Origin: Catenovulum agarivorans YM01
Lineage (GTDB): Bacteria > Pseudomonadota > Gammaproteobacteria > Enterobacterales > Alteromonadaceae
DNA length: 64,000 bases
Assembly (NCBI RefSeq): GCF_000281085.1
Contig: NZ_JH767538.1
Coordinates: 27,777 to 91,776 of the forward strand
Reading direction: 5' to 3'
Shown: one piece after another, positions 30,432 to 39,365 of the stretch
Numbering within the stretch: position 1 is the stretch's first letter
Layout of the letters: every line of letters begins with the position of its first letter
Notes under the pieces: generated by a model
The model's database searches: none
The model's input: only the letters and a program-made list of their open reading frames with translations
Told to the model about the DNA's origin: nothing
Position numbers and translations under genes: made by a program

Positions 30432-31442
30432 TTAAAAGGATTTACGATCAAACAACAAACACGGTACTTTGTAATGAGTCGGTTGCTCGGCTTTGTTGTT
30501 ATTCGTTATTAAGCTCAATATTTGCGCAACGGCCATGCGCCCCATTTCATAGTAGGGAAGCGCCATAGTTGAAAGTTGTGGTTCTAATATTTCTGGAATA
30601 TCGTGCCAATTATCAAAGCTGGCGACTCCAATATCTTTACCTATGGTTAAGCCTAATCGCTCCAATACTAGATATACTTTTATCGCGGCTAAATCTTTGC
30701 CACATAATACCGCATCGGGTTTGAATTCCTGTATAACTTGTTTAGCCACTTCACCGGCAATATTGACGGTGCGGCCTTCAACAACTTGTTCAATAGTATC
30801 GATACGCCATTGCTTTTCAGGAATACCATACTCTTGCATGGCTTTTAAAAAACCTTGCTGGCGTTGTTGTGCCGCCATTATTTCTGGGTTTAAGTTTAAA
30901 AACGCGATACGGCGATAGCCTTTGTACAAGAGTTGTTTGGTGACGTAATAACCCGCAAGTTCGTCGTCTGGTACTATTGAGGTAAAGTCGTTATGGGTGC
31001 TAACACAATTCACCAATACGGTCGGCAAGGTTTTAAATAATTCAGAAAATTCGACTGACTGATGATACATAGCGCCATAAATGATGCCTTCAGAGCGGTG
31101 TTGCAAACACTCTTCATACAGTTTGTCTTTGTTTGGACGTTTAGGATCTAAGTTAAACACCATAAGGGTTTTACCTTGCTCCCAAGCCATATCTTGGGCA
31201 CCTTTTAAAATGGCAACGGAAGCAGGTGTGGTAGAAATTTCGTCAGATATAAAACCAATAACGTCACTTTGTTTTTTGCGCACTAAACTGGCTGCTTTAT
31301 TTGGCCTATAACCCAGCTTGGCAATAGCATCTTCAACTTTTTCAACATTATAAGCTTTAACACCTGGCTCTTTGTTAACAACTCGAGCAACAGTTTTAAA
31401 TGAAACGCCTGCCAATTCAGCGACTTGTTTGATCGTAACCAT
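30432..31442 (-). CDS. LacI-family transcriptional repressor of the fructan locus
   Basis: A 336-residue regulator. The HTH is at residues 3-25 (TIKQVAELAGVSFKTVARVVN), followed by a hinge helix region (PNKAASLVRKKQ). The sugar-binding core runs from about 60 to 330 (GIIYGAMYH, VASFDNWHDIPE). It sits in the middle of the sugar genes, and a near-perfect operator (GCAACGTTGT, 31489-31498) lies upstream with TTGACA overlapping it, consistent with autoregulation. The repeated ACAACGTTGT palindromes with central CG are typical LacI-family sites. The inducer is likely fructose, sucrose or a phosphorylated derivative; that is inference. Confidence 0.92.
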   Translation of the reverse strand: MVTIKQVAELAGVSFKTVARVVNKEPGVKAYNVEKVEDAIAKLGYRPNKAASLVRKKQSDVIGFISDEISTTPASVAILKGAQDMAWEQGKTLMVFNLDPKRPNKDKLYEECLQHRSEGIIYGAMYHQSVEFSELFKTLPTVLVNCVSTHNDFTSIVPDDELAGYYVTKQLLYKGYRRIAFLNLNPEIMAAQQRQQGFLKAMQEYGIPEKQWRIDTIEQVVEGRTVNIAGEVAKQVIQEFKPDAVLCGKDLAAIKVYLVLERLGLTIGKDIGVASFDNWHDIPEILEPQLSTMALPYYEMGRMAVAQILSLITNNNKAEQPTHYKVPCLLFDRKSF

Positions 31443-31761
31443 TGGGCATTATTCTGTAAAAACAATGGCCTATTTAACTATATAATGGGCAACGTTGTCA
31501 AAATTTACCTAGCTATTGTGCAAAAAATGCTTAAATTTTTGCTAAATTTTGTAAATTATATTTGATATAGGCCATTTATTAGTTTATAAATAGACAACGT
31601 TGTAAAAATAATTGCGGTACACAAGATAATTTACTCTACATATTCGTCTAGTTTTACTAAGCTGTATGGATGTTTAACGAGTTAATTTAAAGTTTTATAG
31701 CACAACAAAGTCATCCTTAAGAATGACAACGTTGTAAAAATAAATTAAAGAGGCTAGTAAA
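31443..31761. promoter_or_regulatory. Divergent control region with three operator palindromes
   Basis: Between the repressor gene and the second GH32 gene are GCAACGTTGT at 31489-31498, ACAACGTTGT at 31594-31603 and ACAACGTTGT at 31726-31735. On the minus strand TTGACA overlaps the first site and serves as a -35 for the repressor gene (a TTAAAT box follows at about 18 bases). The third site lies 27 bases before the GH32 ATG and would block a transcription start or early elongation. Spacing between the sites is about 105 and 132 bases, which could allow looping. Confidence 0.7.
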
Positions 31762-34608
31762 ATGCTTAACAAATTTAAACTTAACAAGATAGTACAACAG
31801 TGCACATTATTGTCTGGGGTGGCAATTTTATCTGCATGCGGCACAGGCACTGCCGATCCGGGAGACAAAAGTGTCAATAATGACAATGTTGAAGTTGTTA
31901 TTTTGCAAGAAGGGCAAACCGCAGACGATATCCTAAATCCGGGAGGCGACAACAACGGTGGCGATGATGGCGACGACGGTGGTGATGGTGGAAACGGCAG
32001 TGACATCGTTTTAACCGATACACCTGAAACAGAAGGCGCCAGCCTTTTTGTGCGTGCAAATGATGCAAACCAAAATATTGCTGGGTTTGAGTTTTGTTGT
32101 GGTGGTTACGACACATATCAAGAACACGAGTTTACCAATGCTACCGGCGATTTTATTCAATTAGATGGTGGTTTTTGGGGCGCAGATGTAGCCGGGCATA
32201 TTGGCGAAAGGGTATTTTCTAGTTATGGTGATGGATACGACAACGATGATGACACCTCAGCCGCGCAAGTGGGGCCAAGTGCAACAGGGAGCATTCGCTC
32301 ACCAGAATTTAGTATAGAGAAAAAATATATTAACTTTTTAGTCGGTGGTGGTAGCAATCAATATGGTACTGCCAATGCAACGAGTGTTTTATTGGTTGTT
32401 GATCAACAAGTTGTCAGAAGTGCCAGCGGTAATAATCAACACAATAGAATAGATTGGCAGACTTGGGACGTTACTGACTACCAAGGTAAAACCGCATGGA
32501 TCGAATTTGTTGATATGCATATAGACGACCGTTCTGATGCTGCATTAGCTTATATTCTAGCGGATGAATTTAGAGCAGCAGATAAAGCTGCAGTGCGACC
32601 TTCGGCGAATAATATAGTTAAAACCTCAGCCACGTTAACCAGTGCTCCGGCAACAACGGGCGAAGCTGCATTTGTTCGTCAAACGGATGTAAACCAAAAT
32701 ATAGCGGGTTTTGAGTTTTGTTGTGGTCAATTTAATAGTTATCAAAACCATAGTTTCCGTGCTACTGGCGATATGATTAAACTCGATGGTGGCTGGTGGG
32801 CTGCAGATGTTACCAACCATGTTGGTGAACGTGCTTTTTCTAGCCGAACAGATGCTTTTGAAGCAGATGGAACCAATTTAGGTTGGCTGGGTGATGCTGC
32901 AACAGGCTCTGTGATCACGCCTGAGTTTGTCATTAATAAAAATTATATTAATTTTTTAATTGGTGGCGGTACTAACCAATATACGTCGGACAAAGCAACA
33001 GCCGTTGTATTGCGAGTAAACGGCAAAATTGTTCGCCACGCAACTGGCAATGGTGAAGAGAATAAAGTTGATTGGCATAGCTGGGACGTAGCAGCACTCA
33101 ATGGCCAACAAGCTGTAATTGAAATAATCGACCAGCATGATGCAGTCGAAGATGATGGTTCACTTGCATTTGTCTTAGTTGATGAAATTCGCCAAGCCGA
33201 TAGAGCCGCGGCGCAACCTATTGCATCCGCAGTGGTTACCAGTGATTCTGGCCACAATCAAAACCTAGTATTAGATTTAGGCGATCCAAACCCGTTTTAT
33301 GATAATGGTGAATACTATATTTATTATCTAGAAAACCTTGGTTTTCATTCTTGGGCAATGGCCAAAACTTCAGATTTAATAACATCGAGCTTCCCACAAA
33401 CAGTATTGCCTGCTTCAGGTAATGCAAGCAAAGCAGATCAGTGGATTGGCTCAGGTAGTGTAATTAAAGCACAAGATGGCAGTTATCATATGTTTTACAC
33501 AGGTCACAATCGTGATTTAACTCCGGTTGAAACTGTGATGCATGCTAAAGCGACCGATAACACCTTAACAAATTGGCAGCCAATACCAGCAGACACTTTT
33601 AGTGGCTCTGATGGTTATAGCGATTTTGATTTTAGAGATCCGTTAGTTTTTTGGAATGAAGCGGAAAGCAAGTATTGGATGTTAATCACCACGCGTTATC
33701 AAAACAAAGCAGCAATTGGTTTATATACATCAGAAAACCTAACAAGTTGGAGTGCGCAGCCGCCACTTTATACTGAAACTTCAAACCTAAATTTAGAAGT
33801 GGCTGATTATTTTGAGTTAGATGGCACACCATTTATTGTTTTTTCTGACCAACGTGACAATTCACGCCAAGTTAAAGTCTTAACCAAACAAAATGACGCT
33901 TGGGTATTGGCAAATAATAGCGCATTAGACGGCAGAGCTTATTATGCAGCGCGTACAGCTGGGCATGCAGAAGAACGATTATTATTTGGTTGGGTTGCGC
34001 ATAACTTTGGTCGTAAAGACGGTGCAAATCCTGACTGGGGTGGCGACTTAATGGTTCACCAAGTTAAATTAAAAGACGGTGAACTGGCCGTTGAGCTACC
34101 GGAAAAATTACGTACAGGTTTAGCCAAAACAATGGTAACAGATTCTGTATTTAGTGAAGGTTCGGCCTCGGCAACCGCAACAGGTTTTGATTTACAAGCG
34201 CAAAGCTTAACCACGCTTGCAGCTTCAGATGTTAAAAATCGTTGGAGCTTTAAACTATCAAGCTCGAATGCAGATGCTAAGTTTGGTTTAGCGCTGGTCA
34301 AACCTTTAGCTGAAGGTGGTGATAAACGTGCGTATGTTGAATTAGATGCGGCAAACAATCAGGCAAAATTCTATTTTAATGCGGATGAAAACAATCAATT
34401 TAATCCTAAAGTCAGTTTGCCGTTAGACGCAGCCAGTGGCATTGATTGTGAGTTAATTGCTGACCCTGAAGCCGGTGTTGCTGCGCTATACTTAAATGGT
34501 TATAGAGCCTTGAGCTTCAGATTGTATGAACTTAAAGACTATCAAATTGGTTTTTATAGCACAGCCGATGGCGTTAGCGTTACCGATTTAAACCGATATT
34601 CACGTTAA
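31762..34608 (+). CDS. GH32-like fructan hydrolase lipoprotein with two N-terminal modules
   Basis: A 948-residue lipoprotein: lipobox ILSAC (Cys26), then a Gly/Asp-rich flexible linker to about 85. Two ~168-residue modules follow at ~104-273 and ~312-480, each opening NIAGFEFCCG. The catalytic five-bladed propeller starts at ~500. The nucleophile equivalent is Asp508 in GDPNPFY, not the WMNDPNG of classical GH32; RDP has Asp626; the acid/base candidate is Glu679 in LNLEVADYF. A C-terminal beta-sandwich closes the protein (YRALSFRLYELKDYQIGF). AGAGG precedes the ATG. The linker and lipid anchor suggest a cell-surface enzyme. The specific fructan linkage cannot be read from sequence. Confidence 0.83.
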   Translation: MLNKFKLNKIVQQCTLLSGVAILSACGTGTADPGDKSVNNDNVEVVILQEGQTADDILNPGGDNNGGDDGDDGGDGGNGSDIVLTDTPETEGASLFVRANDANQNIAGFEFCCGGYDTYQEHEFTNATGDFIQLDGGFWGADVAGHIGERVFSSYGDGYDNDDDTSAAQVGPSATGSIRSPEFSIEKKYINFLVGGGSNQYGTANATSVLLVVDQQVVRSASGNNQHNRIDWQTWDVTDYQGKTAWIEFVDMHIDDRSDAALAYILADEFRAADKAAVRPSANNIVKTSATLTSAPATTGEAAFVRQTDVNQNIAGFEFCCGQFNSYQNHSFRATGDMIKLDGGWWAADVTNHVGERAFSSRTDAFEADGTNLGWLGDAATGSVITPEFVINKNYINFLIGGGTNQYTSDKATAVVLRVNGKIVRHATGNGEENKVDWHSWDVAALNGQQAVIEIIDQHDAVEDDGSLAFVLVDEIRQADRAAAQPIASAVVTSDSGHNQNLVLDLGDPNPFYDNGEYYIYYLENLGFHSWAMAKTSDLITSSFPQTVLPASGNASKADQWIGSGSVIKAQDGSYHMFYTGHNRDLTPVETVMHAKATDNTLTNWQPIPADTFSGSDGYSDFDFRDPLVFWNEAESKYWMLITTRYQNKAAIGLYTSENLTSWSAQPPLYTETSNLNLEVADYFELDGTPFIVFSDQRDNSRQVKVLTKQNDAWVLANNSALDGRAYYAARTAGHAEERLLFGWVAHNFGRKDGANPDWGGDLMVHQVKLKDGELAVELPEKLRTGLAKTMVTDSVFSEGSASATATGFDLQAQSLTTLAASDVKNRWSFKLSSSNADAKFGLALVKPLAEGGDKRAYVELDAANNQAKFYFNADENNQFNPKVSLPLDAASGIDCELIADPEAGVAALYLNGYRALSFRLYELKDYQIGFYSTADGVSVTDLNRYSR
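32074..33210 (+). repeat. Two FEFCC modules in the second GH32 protein
   Basis: Copies begin near 32074 and 32698. Shared landmarks are NIAGFEFCCG, ATGD with xLDGG (or equivalent), GER-(V/A)-FSS, ATGS with SPEF, YINFL-(V/I)-GGG, a SGN/TGN turn, WDV, and a final DE-(F/I)-R-x-AD. They are related to the three modules in each of the two minus-strand GH32 proteins. Confidence 0.8.
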
Positions 34609-34624
34609 TTTAGTGCAAAAAGTT

Positions 34625-34694
34625 TTCTGATCCCCATGATCAGAATTGGCGCCACCAGTCAGTGCTGAGTCTGGTGGCGCTGCTTTCTTTACCT
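34625..34694 (+). terminator. Two tandem hairpins between consecutive GH32 genes
   Basis: The first stem is TTCTGATC (34625-34632) with GATCAGAA (34638-34645). The second is a perfect 10-bp GC-rich stem, GCGCCACCAG (34649-34658) with CTGGTGGCGC (34671-34680), followed by the T-rich TGCTTTCTTTACC. They lie between the stop at 34608 and the next ATG at 34715. They may terminate or attenuate, giving less of the second enzyme, or protect the upstream message. Confidence 0.7.
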
Positions 34695-34714
34695 TTTTAT
34701 TGAGTTGTATTGTT

Positions 34715-36772
34715 ATGAAGCTTAGAAAATTAACTTGGTTAGTTGCACTGTCGATGACTGCGGGGTTAACCTCCTTACCCACGGCGGTTAACGCAAATCG
34801 AGCAGTTAAATTAACCACATCAAAACCTGAATACTTTCAACACCATAGATTACAATTTCACTTTTCCCCGCAACAAGGTTGGATGAACGACCCCAACGGC
34901 ATGGTTTATCACAATGGTGAATACCATTTGTTTTTTCAACATTATCCAGATGGCACAAAGTGGGGGCCGATGCACTGGGGTCATGCGGTTTCTAAAGATT
35001 TAGTTCACTGGCAAGAATTACCCATAGCGTTATTTCCTGACGACAAAGGTTGGATATTTTCCGGCAGTGCAGTGGTAGATACACACAACACCTCAGGTTT
35101 AGGTACAGCAGAAAACCCACCGTTAGTTGCCATATTTACCTACCACAACAAAGTTGCCGAAGCTGCTAGAGCGGAAAACGTGCAAACACAAGCATTAGCC
35201 TACAGTTTAGACAATGGCCGCAGTTGGCAAAAATACGCGGGCAACCCAGTATTAGAAGGTGGCAAAATTGCCGATTTTCGTGACCCAAAAGTATTTTGGC
35301 ATGACGAGTCAAACCAATGGGTAATGGCATTAGCCGTGCAAAACCGCATTGGCTTTTATGCATCAGCCAATTTAAAAAACTGGCACCACCTAAGTGATTT
35401 TGGCGCAGAATACGGCGCGCATGGTGGTTATTGGGAATGCCCAGATTTAATTAAAATGCAGGTTGAAGGTTCAACCGAAGAAAAATATGTGCTGTTAGTT
35501 AGCTTAAACCCAGGAGGGCCAAATGGTGGCTCGGGCACACAATATTTTGTTGGCGACTTTGACGGTAAAACCTTCAAAATGGACTCACAGTTTAAAGCTG
35601 AAGTAAGCAAAATTCCGGCTGTATTCCCGCAAGACTATATATTCGAAGACTTCGAAGGCAGTTTAGCTAAATGGCAAAAACAAGGTGACTCGTTTAAACA
35701 ATCGCCTATTCGTGCAAGAGAAAACGAATTTATCGGCCGTTATGGTATGCAGCTTGCCAACTCGTTTAATACTGGCGATGCATCACGCGGCAAACTTATT
35801 AGCCAACCATTCAGTATAGAGAAAGCTTACATTAACTTTGTGATAGCTGGTGGTAAATATCCAAAAGATGCGGCCATGAACCTAATTGTTGACGATGAAA
35901 TTATTGCATCAGCTACCGGCAAAAACTCAGGCAGTATGTCTATTGCCAGTTGGGACGTAAGCAAATGGCAAGGCAAACAAGCGCATTTAGAAATTGTCGA
36001 CAACGCAATTGGCCCTTGGGGACATATTTCAGTAGACCAAATTGCATTTGCCGACGCGCCTGCAAAATCAGCAATAGAGCCAGCAGTATGGTTGGATTAT
36101 GGCGCAGATAATTATGCCGGTGTAACTTGGTCGGGCATTGAAGATGGCCGCCACTTGTTTATAGGCTGGATGAATAACTGGGCATACGCCAACGAAGTAC
36201 CAACCGACCAATGGCGCGGTGCAATGACAGTACCAAGAGAACTGAAACTGCATAAAACAGCCAAAGGTTACCGTGTAGCCTCAGTACCTACTGCAGAATT
36301 AGACGCCTTGCAACAAAACACTGCTAAAGGTAGTAACTTAGCAGTAAAACAAACAGTTAGCTTAGACAAAAAAGCAAAACTGACCACTGAGTTGGCCGAT
36401 ATTTCGCTTGAAGTAGATATGCAACAAGCGAGCGAGTTTACCATAGTGTTAGCCAATAATTTAAACGAACAAGCAGTTATTAGTTTAAACAAAGCAACAG
36501 GTTTGCTGTCGGTAGACAGAACCCAAGCAGGGCAGCAAAGGTTTGATGAAGACTTTCCTATGGTACAAACCGCACCAATTGAAACTAAACAACAATACTC
36601 AGTGCGCATAGTGCAAGACGTTGGTTCAATTGAAGTATTTGTGGATGACGGTAAAGCAACCATTACCTCGTTGGTTTTTCCAAACAAACCATTTGAGCAA
36701 ATTCAATTGCAATCTGATAAAAGCAGCTTAGTAACAAGCTGGCAAATTAGTCAGTTAAAGTCTATTTGGTAG
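34715..36772 (+). CDS. Classical GH32 levanase/inulinase with a module inserted in the propeller
   Basis: A 685-residue secreted enzyme; ATG at 34715, signal peptide cleaved near residue 27 (VNA). It has all GH32 catalytic motifs: WMNDPNG (nucleophile Asp59), FRDP (Asp190) and WECPD (acid/base Glu241). Residues ~309-449 are an inserted beta-sandwich module (FEDFEGSLAKW to ISVDQIAFAD) placed before the last propeller blade, which resumes at VWLDYGADNYAG and GWMNNW. The C-terminal sandwich ends near 685. The family releases fructose from beta-2,1 or beta-2,6 fructans or sucrose. It lacks its own operator palindrome, so it is probably read from the upstream operator-controlled promoter through the hairpins. 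Confidence 0.93.
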   Translation: MKLRKLTWLVALSMTAGLTSLPTAVNANRAVKLTTSKPEYFQHHRLQFHFSPQQGWMNDPNGMVYHNGEYHLFFQHYPDGTKWGPMHWGHAVSKDLVHWQELPIALFPDDKGWIFSGSAVVDTHNTSGLGTAENPPLVAIFTYHNKVAEAARAENVQTQALAYSLDNGRSWQKYAGNPVLEGGKIADFRDPKVFWHDESNQWVMALAVQNRIGFYASANLKNWHHLSDFGAEYGAHGGYWECPDLIKMQVEGSTEEKYVLLVSLNPGGPNGGSGTQYFVGDFDGKTFKMDSQFKAEVSKIPAVFPQDYIFEDFEGSLAKWQKQGDSFKQSPIRARENEFIGRYGMQLANSFNTGDASRGKLISQPFSIEKAYINFVIAGGKYPKDAAMNLIVDDEIIASATGKNSGSMSIASWDVSKWQGKQAHLEIVDNAIGPWGHISVDQIAFADAPAKSAIEPAVWLDYGADNYAGVTWSGIEDGRHLFIGWMNNWAYANEVPTDQWRGAMTVPRELKLHKTAKGYRVASVPTAELDALQQNTAKGSNLAVKQTVSLDKKAKLTTELADISLEVDMQQASEFTIVLANNLNEQAVISLNKATGLLSVDRTQAGQQRFDEDFPMVQTAPIETKQQYSVRIVQDVGSIEVFVDDGKATITSLVFPNKPFEQIQLQSDKSSLVTSWQISQLKSIW

Positions 36773-37194
36773 TTCCTCTATAAAAAATACCTATTTGGCG
36801 CAGTTGTGAAGATTGCGCTGAATGGGGTTTTTCCTTCAATTCTTAGTTCTTCTGAAAATTACTAAGCTGAAGTTTTTAGTATTAAAAAATCATTATGTTA
36901 ACTAAGCTTGTTCGCTCAGTTCGCCCCTTACTTTCCTTGTGAAAAATAAAGTTGCAATCGGAGGCCCAATTGGCTTAAATTGATGGAACTCAACGCGTAA
37001 ATAGGCTTTTGATGGATTTATGAAATGCAAATGACAAGGAAAGAATCTGGTAGACCAATTAGGCTTGAAAAAGCAAATTCCTATAGCATAACTCAAACCA
37101 AAGAACAGCTCCGTTTGCCCCTTCACAAAATGATTCATTCACGCAAAATACGTGTGAATGAATACTAAAACGTTATGCATAAAAACGAATCAAT
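36773..37194. other. Gap before the HNH cassette, with an inverted repeat
   Basis: The left end has a weak hairpin (GCGCA/TGCGC, 36798-36818) followed by GGGGTTTTT, possibly ending the GH32 transcript. A 10-bp inverted repeat ATTCATTCAC/GTGAATGAAT lies at 37133-37142 and 37154-37163, just before the cassette. ATGCATAA follows at 37175-37182. A minus-strand frame of 78 codons (36902-37138) is open but has no ribosome site or known motif; I do not call it. Confidence 0.45.
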
Positions 37195-37680
37195 ATGAGT
37201 ATGGACGTTTCTACAATACTGGCAGACCTGATATCAGAGTCTTATAAACGAAATCCTAAGCTTACGATCTTCGGTATATTTTTCAGCATTACCCTTGTAG
37301 TTGTAGCTGTTTCCACCACTGAATACTTAAAAGATCGTGATTTTAAGAAAAATGCTCCAAAAGATGTTGTGGTTCAAATTCAAGAGCTGGAAAAGCTAGA
37401 CGAAGGCTTAACTAAGCTATCAGCATTTATACAGCTTCAAAAACAACAGCTGAACGAGAAGCAGGCTGTAATTTCTTCGCTTGAGAAAAAACGCTCTGAA
37501 CTTGAGCCTATCGTTAATTCTCAATCAGAGGTAGTCGAAGCTATTTTCAAGGTTCAGGAGCAGCGGGCTCAACAAAATAAGTGGCTTGATTTAGGTATTG
37601 GTTTTGCTCTTGGTATCTTAGGCTCACTTATCGCATCAGTAATTTTTAAACTCATTGATCGTAGGCGCGGCAATATATGA
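37195..37680 (+). CDS. Two-TM coiled-coil membrane protein
   Basis: A 161-residue protein not recognised as a named family. A hydrophobic helix lies at about 22-42 (LTIFGIFFSITLVVVAVSTT), a charged Lys/Glu/Gln-rich coiled coil at ~55-125, and a second membrane helix at ~133-153 (LGIGFALGILGSLIASVIFKL) with a basic RRR end. This makes a membrane-anchored helical hairpin of ~90 residues. No clear ribosome site precedes the ATG; a second ATG lies two codons in. Its TGA overlaps an ATG (ATGA) of the Cys-rich mini-ORF, which runs to the HNH gene. As a membrane partner to a nuclease-like protein it could be an effector or an anchor; this is inference. Confidence 0.75.
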   Translation: MSMDVSTILADLISESYKRNPKLTIFGIFFSITLVVVAVSTTEYLKDRDFKKNAPKDVVVQIQELEKLDEGLTKLSAFIQLQKQQLNEKQAVISSLEKKRSELEPIVNSQSEVVEAIFKVQEQRAQQNKWLDLGIGFALGILGSLIASVIFKLIDRRRGNI

Positions 37681-37769
37681 CATGCGCAGGCTGTCGGAAC
37701 GTCTTTCCGCTGTGTTCCAAATTTGCCGCAGAGTGCGGTGTTAGGCTATTCATCGGCCAAGGGGTATAG
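37677..37769 (+). CDS. Hidden 30-residue Cys-rich mini-ORF (zinc-ribbon-like)
   Basis: The ATG overlaps the TGA of the upstream gene (ATGA) and the TAG directly abuts the ATG of the HNH-domain gene, so it fills the space between them exactly. The 30-residue product starts MTCAGC and has Cys at 3, 6, 13 and 20, a spacing that could bind zinc. AAGGGG near its end serves as ribosome site for the next gene. The exact fit and four cysteines argue for a real peptide; its small size and lack of recognised homologues argue for caution. It could also act as a leader that couples translation of the two large genes. Confidence 0.5.
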   Translation: MTCAGCRNVFPLCSKFAAECGVRLFIGQGV

Positions 37770-39365
37770 ATGGGCATTGAAAATGAATTAGCAGAATTTC
37801 TAGAAAGCAGCATCAAGAATGGAGCCAATAAGGCAAGGGATGTTGAAATTGTCAAATTTTACTATGGCCTAAATGAATCGCCTTGGCCTACATTAGAGGA
37901 AACTGCAAACCGGTTTGGTGTTGGTAGCAGAGAAAGAATTAGGCAACTGCTTAATTCCAAGTTCAGAGACAATGCCACCAAACATTCTATTCCTTCTTTA
38001 AATGATTTTGTTCAAATTTTGCAGTCCAAAGCGTTCTGGCTTTTCTCAGATCTTGAAAAGGAAATATATCAAGCTGAACTAATCGATAGGGGGCGTCATT
38101 TAAAGGGGATCTTTAATCTAATTGATGATGTAAACCTTGATTGTGATTTTGACTTTTACACTCCAGAATTAAAGCCCGCCACGAGAAACTCGATTGAAAC
38201 CAACAAAAATTTGTTCTTAATTAGGGATTCCATTGTTAAGGATATTCGGAAGTTGCTTAAAAAAGCACAAGGTTTACCTGGTCGTTGTGGTATTGCGAAC
38301 TTAAATTATTTAAGAGATGAGCTTGGTCAATATTATTCGCTCATTGCATTATTAAGAGATGAGCTTGGTCAATATTATTCGCTCATTGCATTATTAATTG
38401 AAAGCTCGCCTACGTCTTGGGTTCGTGTAATTAGCGATGACTACTGGTATATTTTTGAGAACAGAGATAACACTATTATCAACTATAGCGAAAAAGTTTT
38501 TGGGATTATTGAATATTGCAACCCAACTAGGCTGGCTGAAACGTATAGAAATGCCCTTGATGGTAGGAGCTACAAGTATCCGTACCCACCCGCGGAAATT
38601 ATTGAGGAATACTTAAGAAGTTCTGTATACATGGTTAACACAGATCTTGGATTAAAATTTATAGGCGAAACCACAACGCTTAATAAAATAGAAGAGGATT
38701 TGATATCTTTTTTTAACTATGGGCAAAGCGCATCATTTCCAGAGCTCGATAAATACTTAGATAATAAAAATTATGGAAGACCACATATACTAAAAACGAC
38801 AAATTTTTCACCTTTAGTATATGTAGATAAGACTAAAGGTCGAAGGCATCATGTATACAGCCTTATTGGTAATAGAGGTGCCGTACAGGGTGATGATTTA
38901 GATATTGATGCCTATGAAAGTTATCTTCGTAGACTAAGAAAGCTTTTAGAATCAGGGACGGATGAAACAAGAGAACAAATAGCAAGAAGAGAACAGCACA
39001 TATTACAAGAGTGGCTATTTAAAGATAAAACGCATGAAAACTGCGCTATTTGCGGATTAGAGTTCAGCGTAAATACATTAGTCGCCGCTCATAAAAAGCT
39101 GAGAACAGATTGTAATGATGCAGAACGACTAGACCCGTATATTGTAATGCCGGTGTGTTTGATGGGGTGTGATTATCTTTATGAAAATATGTATGTCTAT
39201 ATCTCGGGTGCTGAGATAAAGCGTGGACTGTCTTTTCCGAATGCAAGTGCTGAATCTAGCGTTATTGAAAAACTTGTTGGTCGGACAGTTGATTCAAAAT
39301 GGCTATTAGGCAATCAGTCATATTTTCGTTCGCCTAACAAAGCATTGCGGCGCATGAACCGATGA
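37770..39365 (+). CDS. HTH and HNH-domain nuclease-like protein
   Basis: A 531-residue protein. Residues 39-62 form a sigma-factor region-4-like HTH (TLEETANRFGVGSRERIRQLL). The central ~330 residues are unrecognised and helical. The C-terminus has an HNH/zinc-type nuclease-like domain: Cys425-x2-Cys428, LVAAH with His441, and VCLMGCD with Cys463, Cys467 and Asp468. The usual Asn of HNH is not evident, so activity is uncertain. Residues 181-208 contain an exact duplication of 14 residues, LRDELGQYYSLIAL twice, from a 42-bp tandem repeat. AAGGGG precedes the ATG. It looks like the enzymatic part of a small defence-like cassette inside a sugar locus. Confidence 0.8.
   Translation: MGIENELAEFLESSIKNGANKARDVEIVKFYYGLNESPWPTLEETANRFGVGSRERIRQLLNSKFRDNATKHSIPSLNDFVQILQSKAFWLFSDLEKEIYQAELIDRGRHLKGIFNLIDDVNLDCDFDFYTPELKPATRNSIETNKNLFLIRDSIVKDIRKLLKKAQGLPGRCGIANLNYLRDELGQYYSLIALLRDELGQYYSLIALLIESSPTSWVRVISDDYWYIFENRDNTIINYSEKVFGIIEYCNPTRLAETYRNALDGRSYKYPYPPAEIIEEYLRSSVYMVNTDLGLKFIGETTTLNKIEEDLISFFNYGQSASFPELDKYLDNKNYGRPHILKTTNFSPLVYVDKTKGRRHHVYSLIGNRGAVQGDDLDIDAYESYLRRLRKLLESGTDETREQIARREQHILQEWLFKDKTHENCAICGLEFSVNTLVAAHKKLRTDCNDAERLDPYIVMPVCLMGCDYLYENMYVYISGAEIKRGLSFPNASAESSVIEKLVGRTVDSKWLLGNQSYFRSPNKALRRMNR
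38310..38393 (+). repeat. 42-bp perfect tandem duplication inside the HNH gene
   Basis: Copy one runs 38310-38351 and copy two 38352-38393, identical and in frame (14 codons each). The match continues only four bases beyond. Perfect identity, silent sites included, indicates a very recent event; it could be polymorphic or phase-variable in length. Confidence 0.95.

Noticed and set aside
36902-37138. Minus-strand 78-codon open frame before the HNH cassette
   Set aside because: No ribosome site or motif, odd composition rich in Phe and Pro, and placed where cassette boundaries are expected. Not called as a gene.
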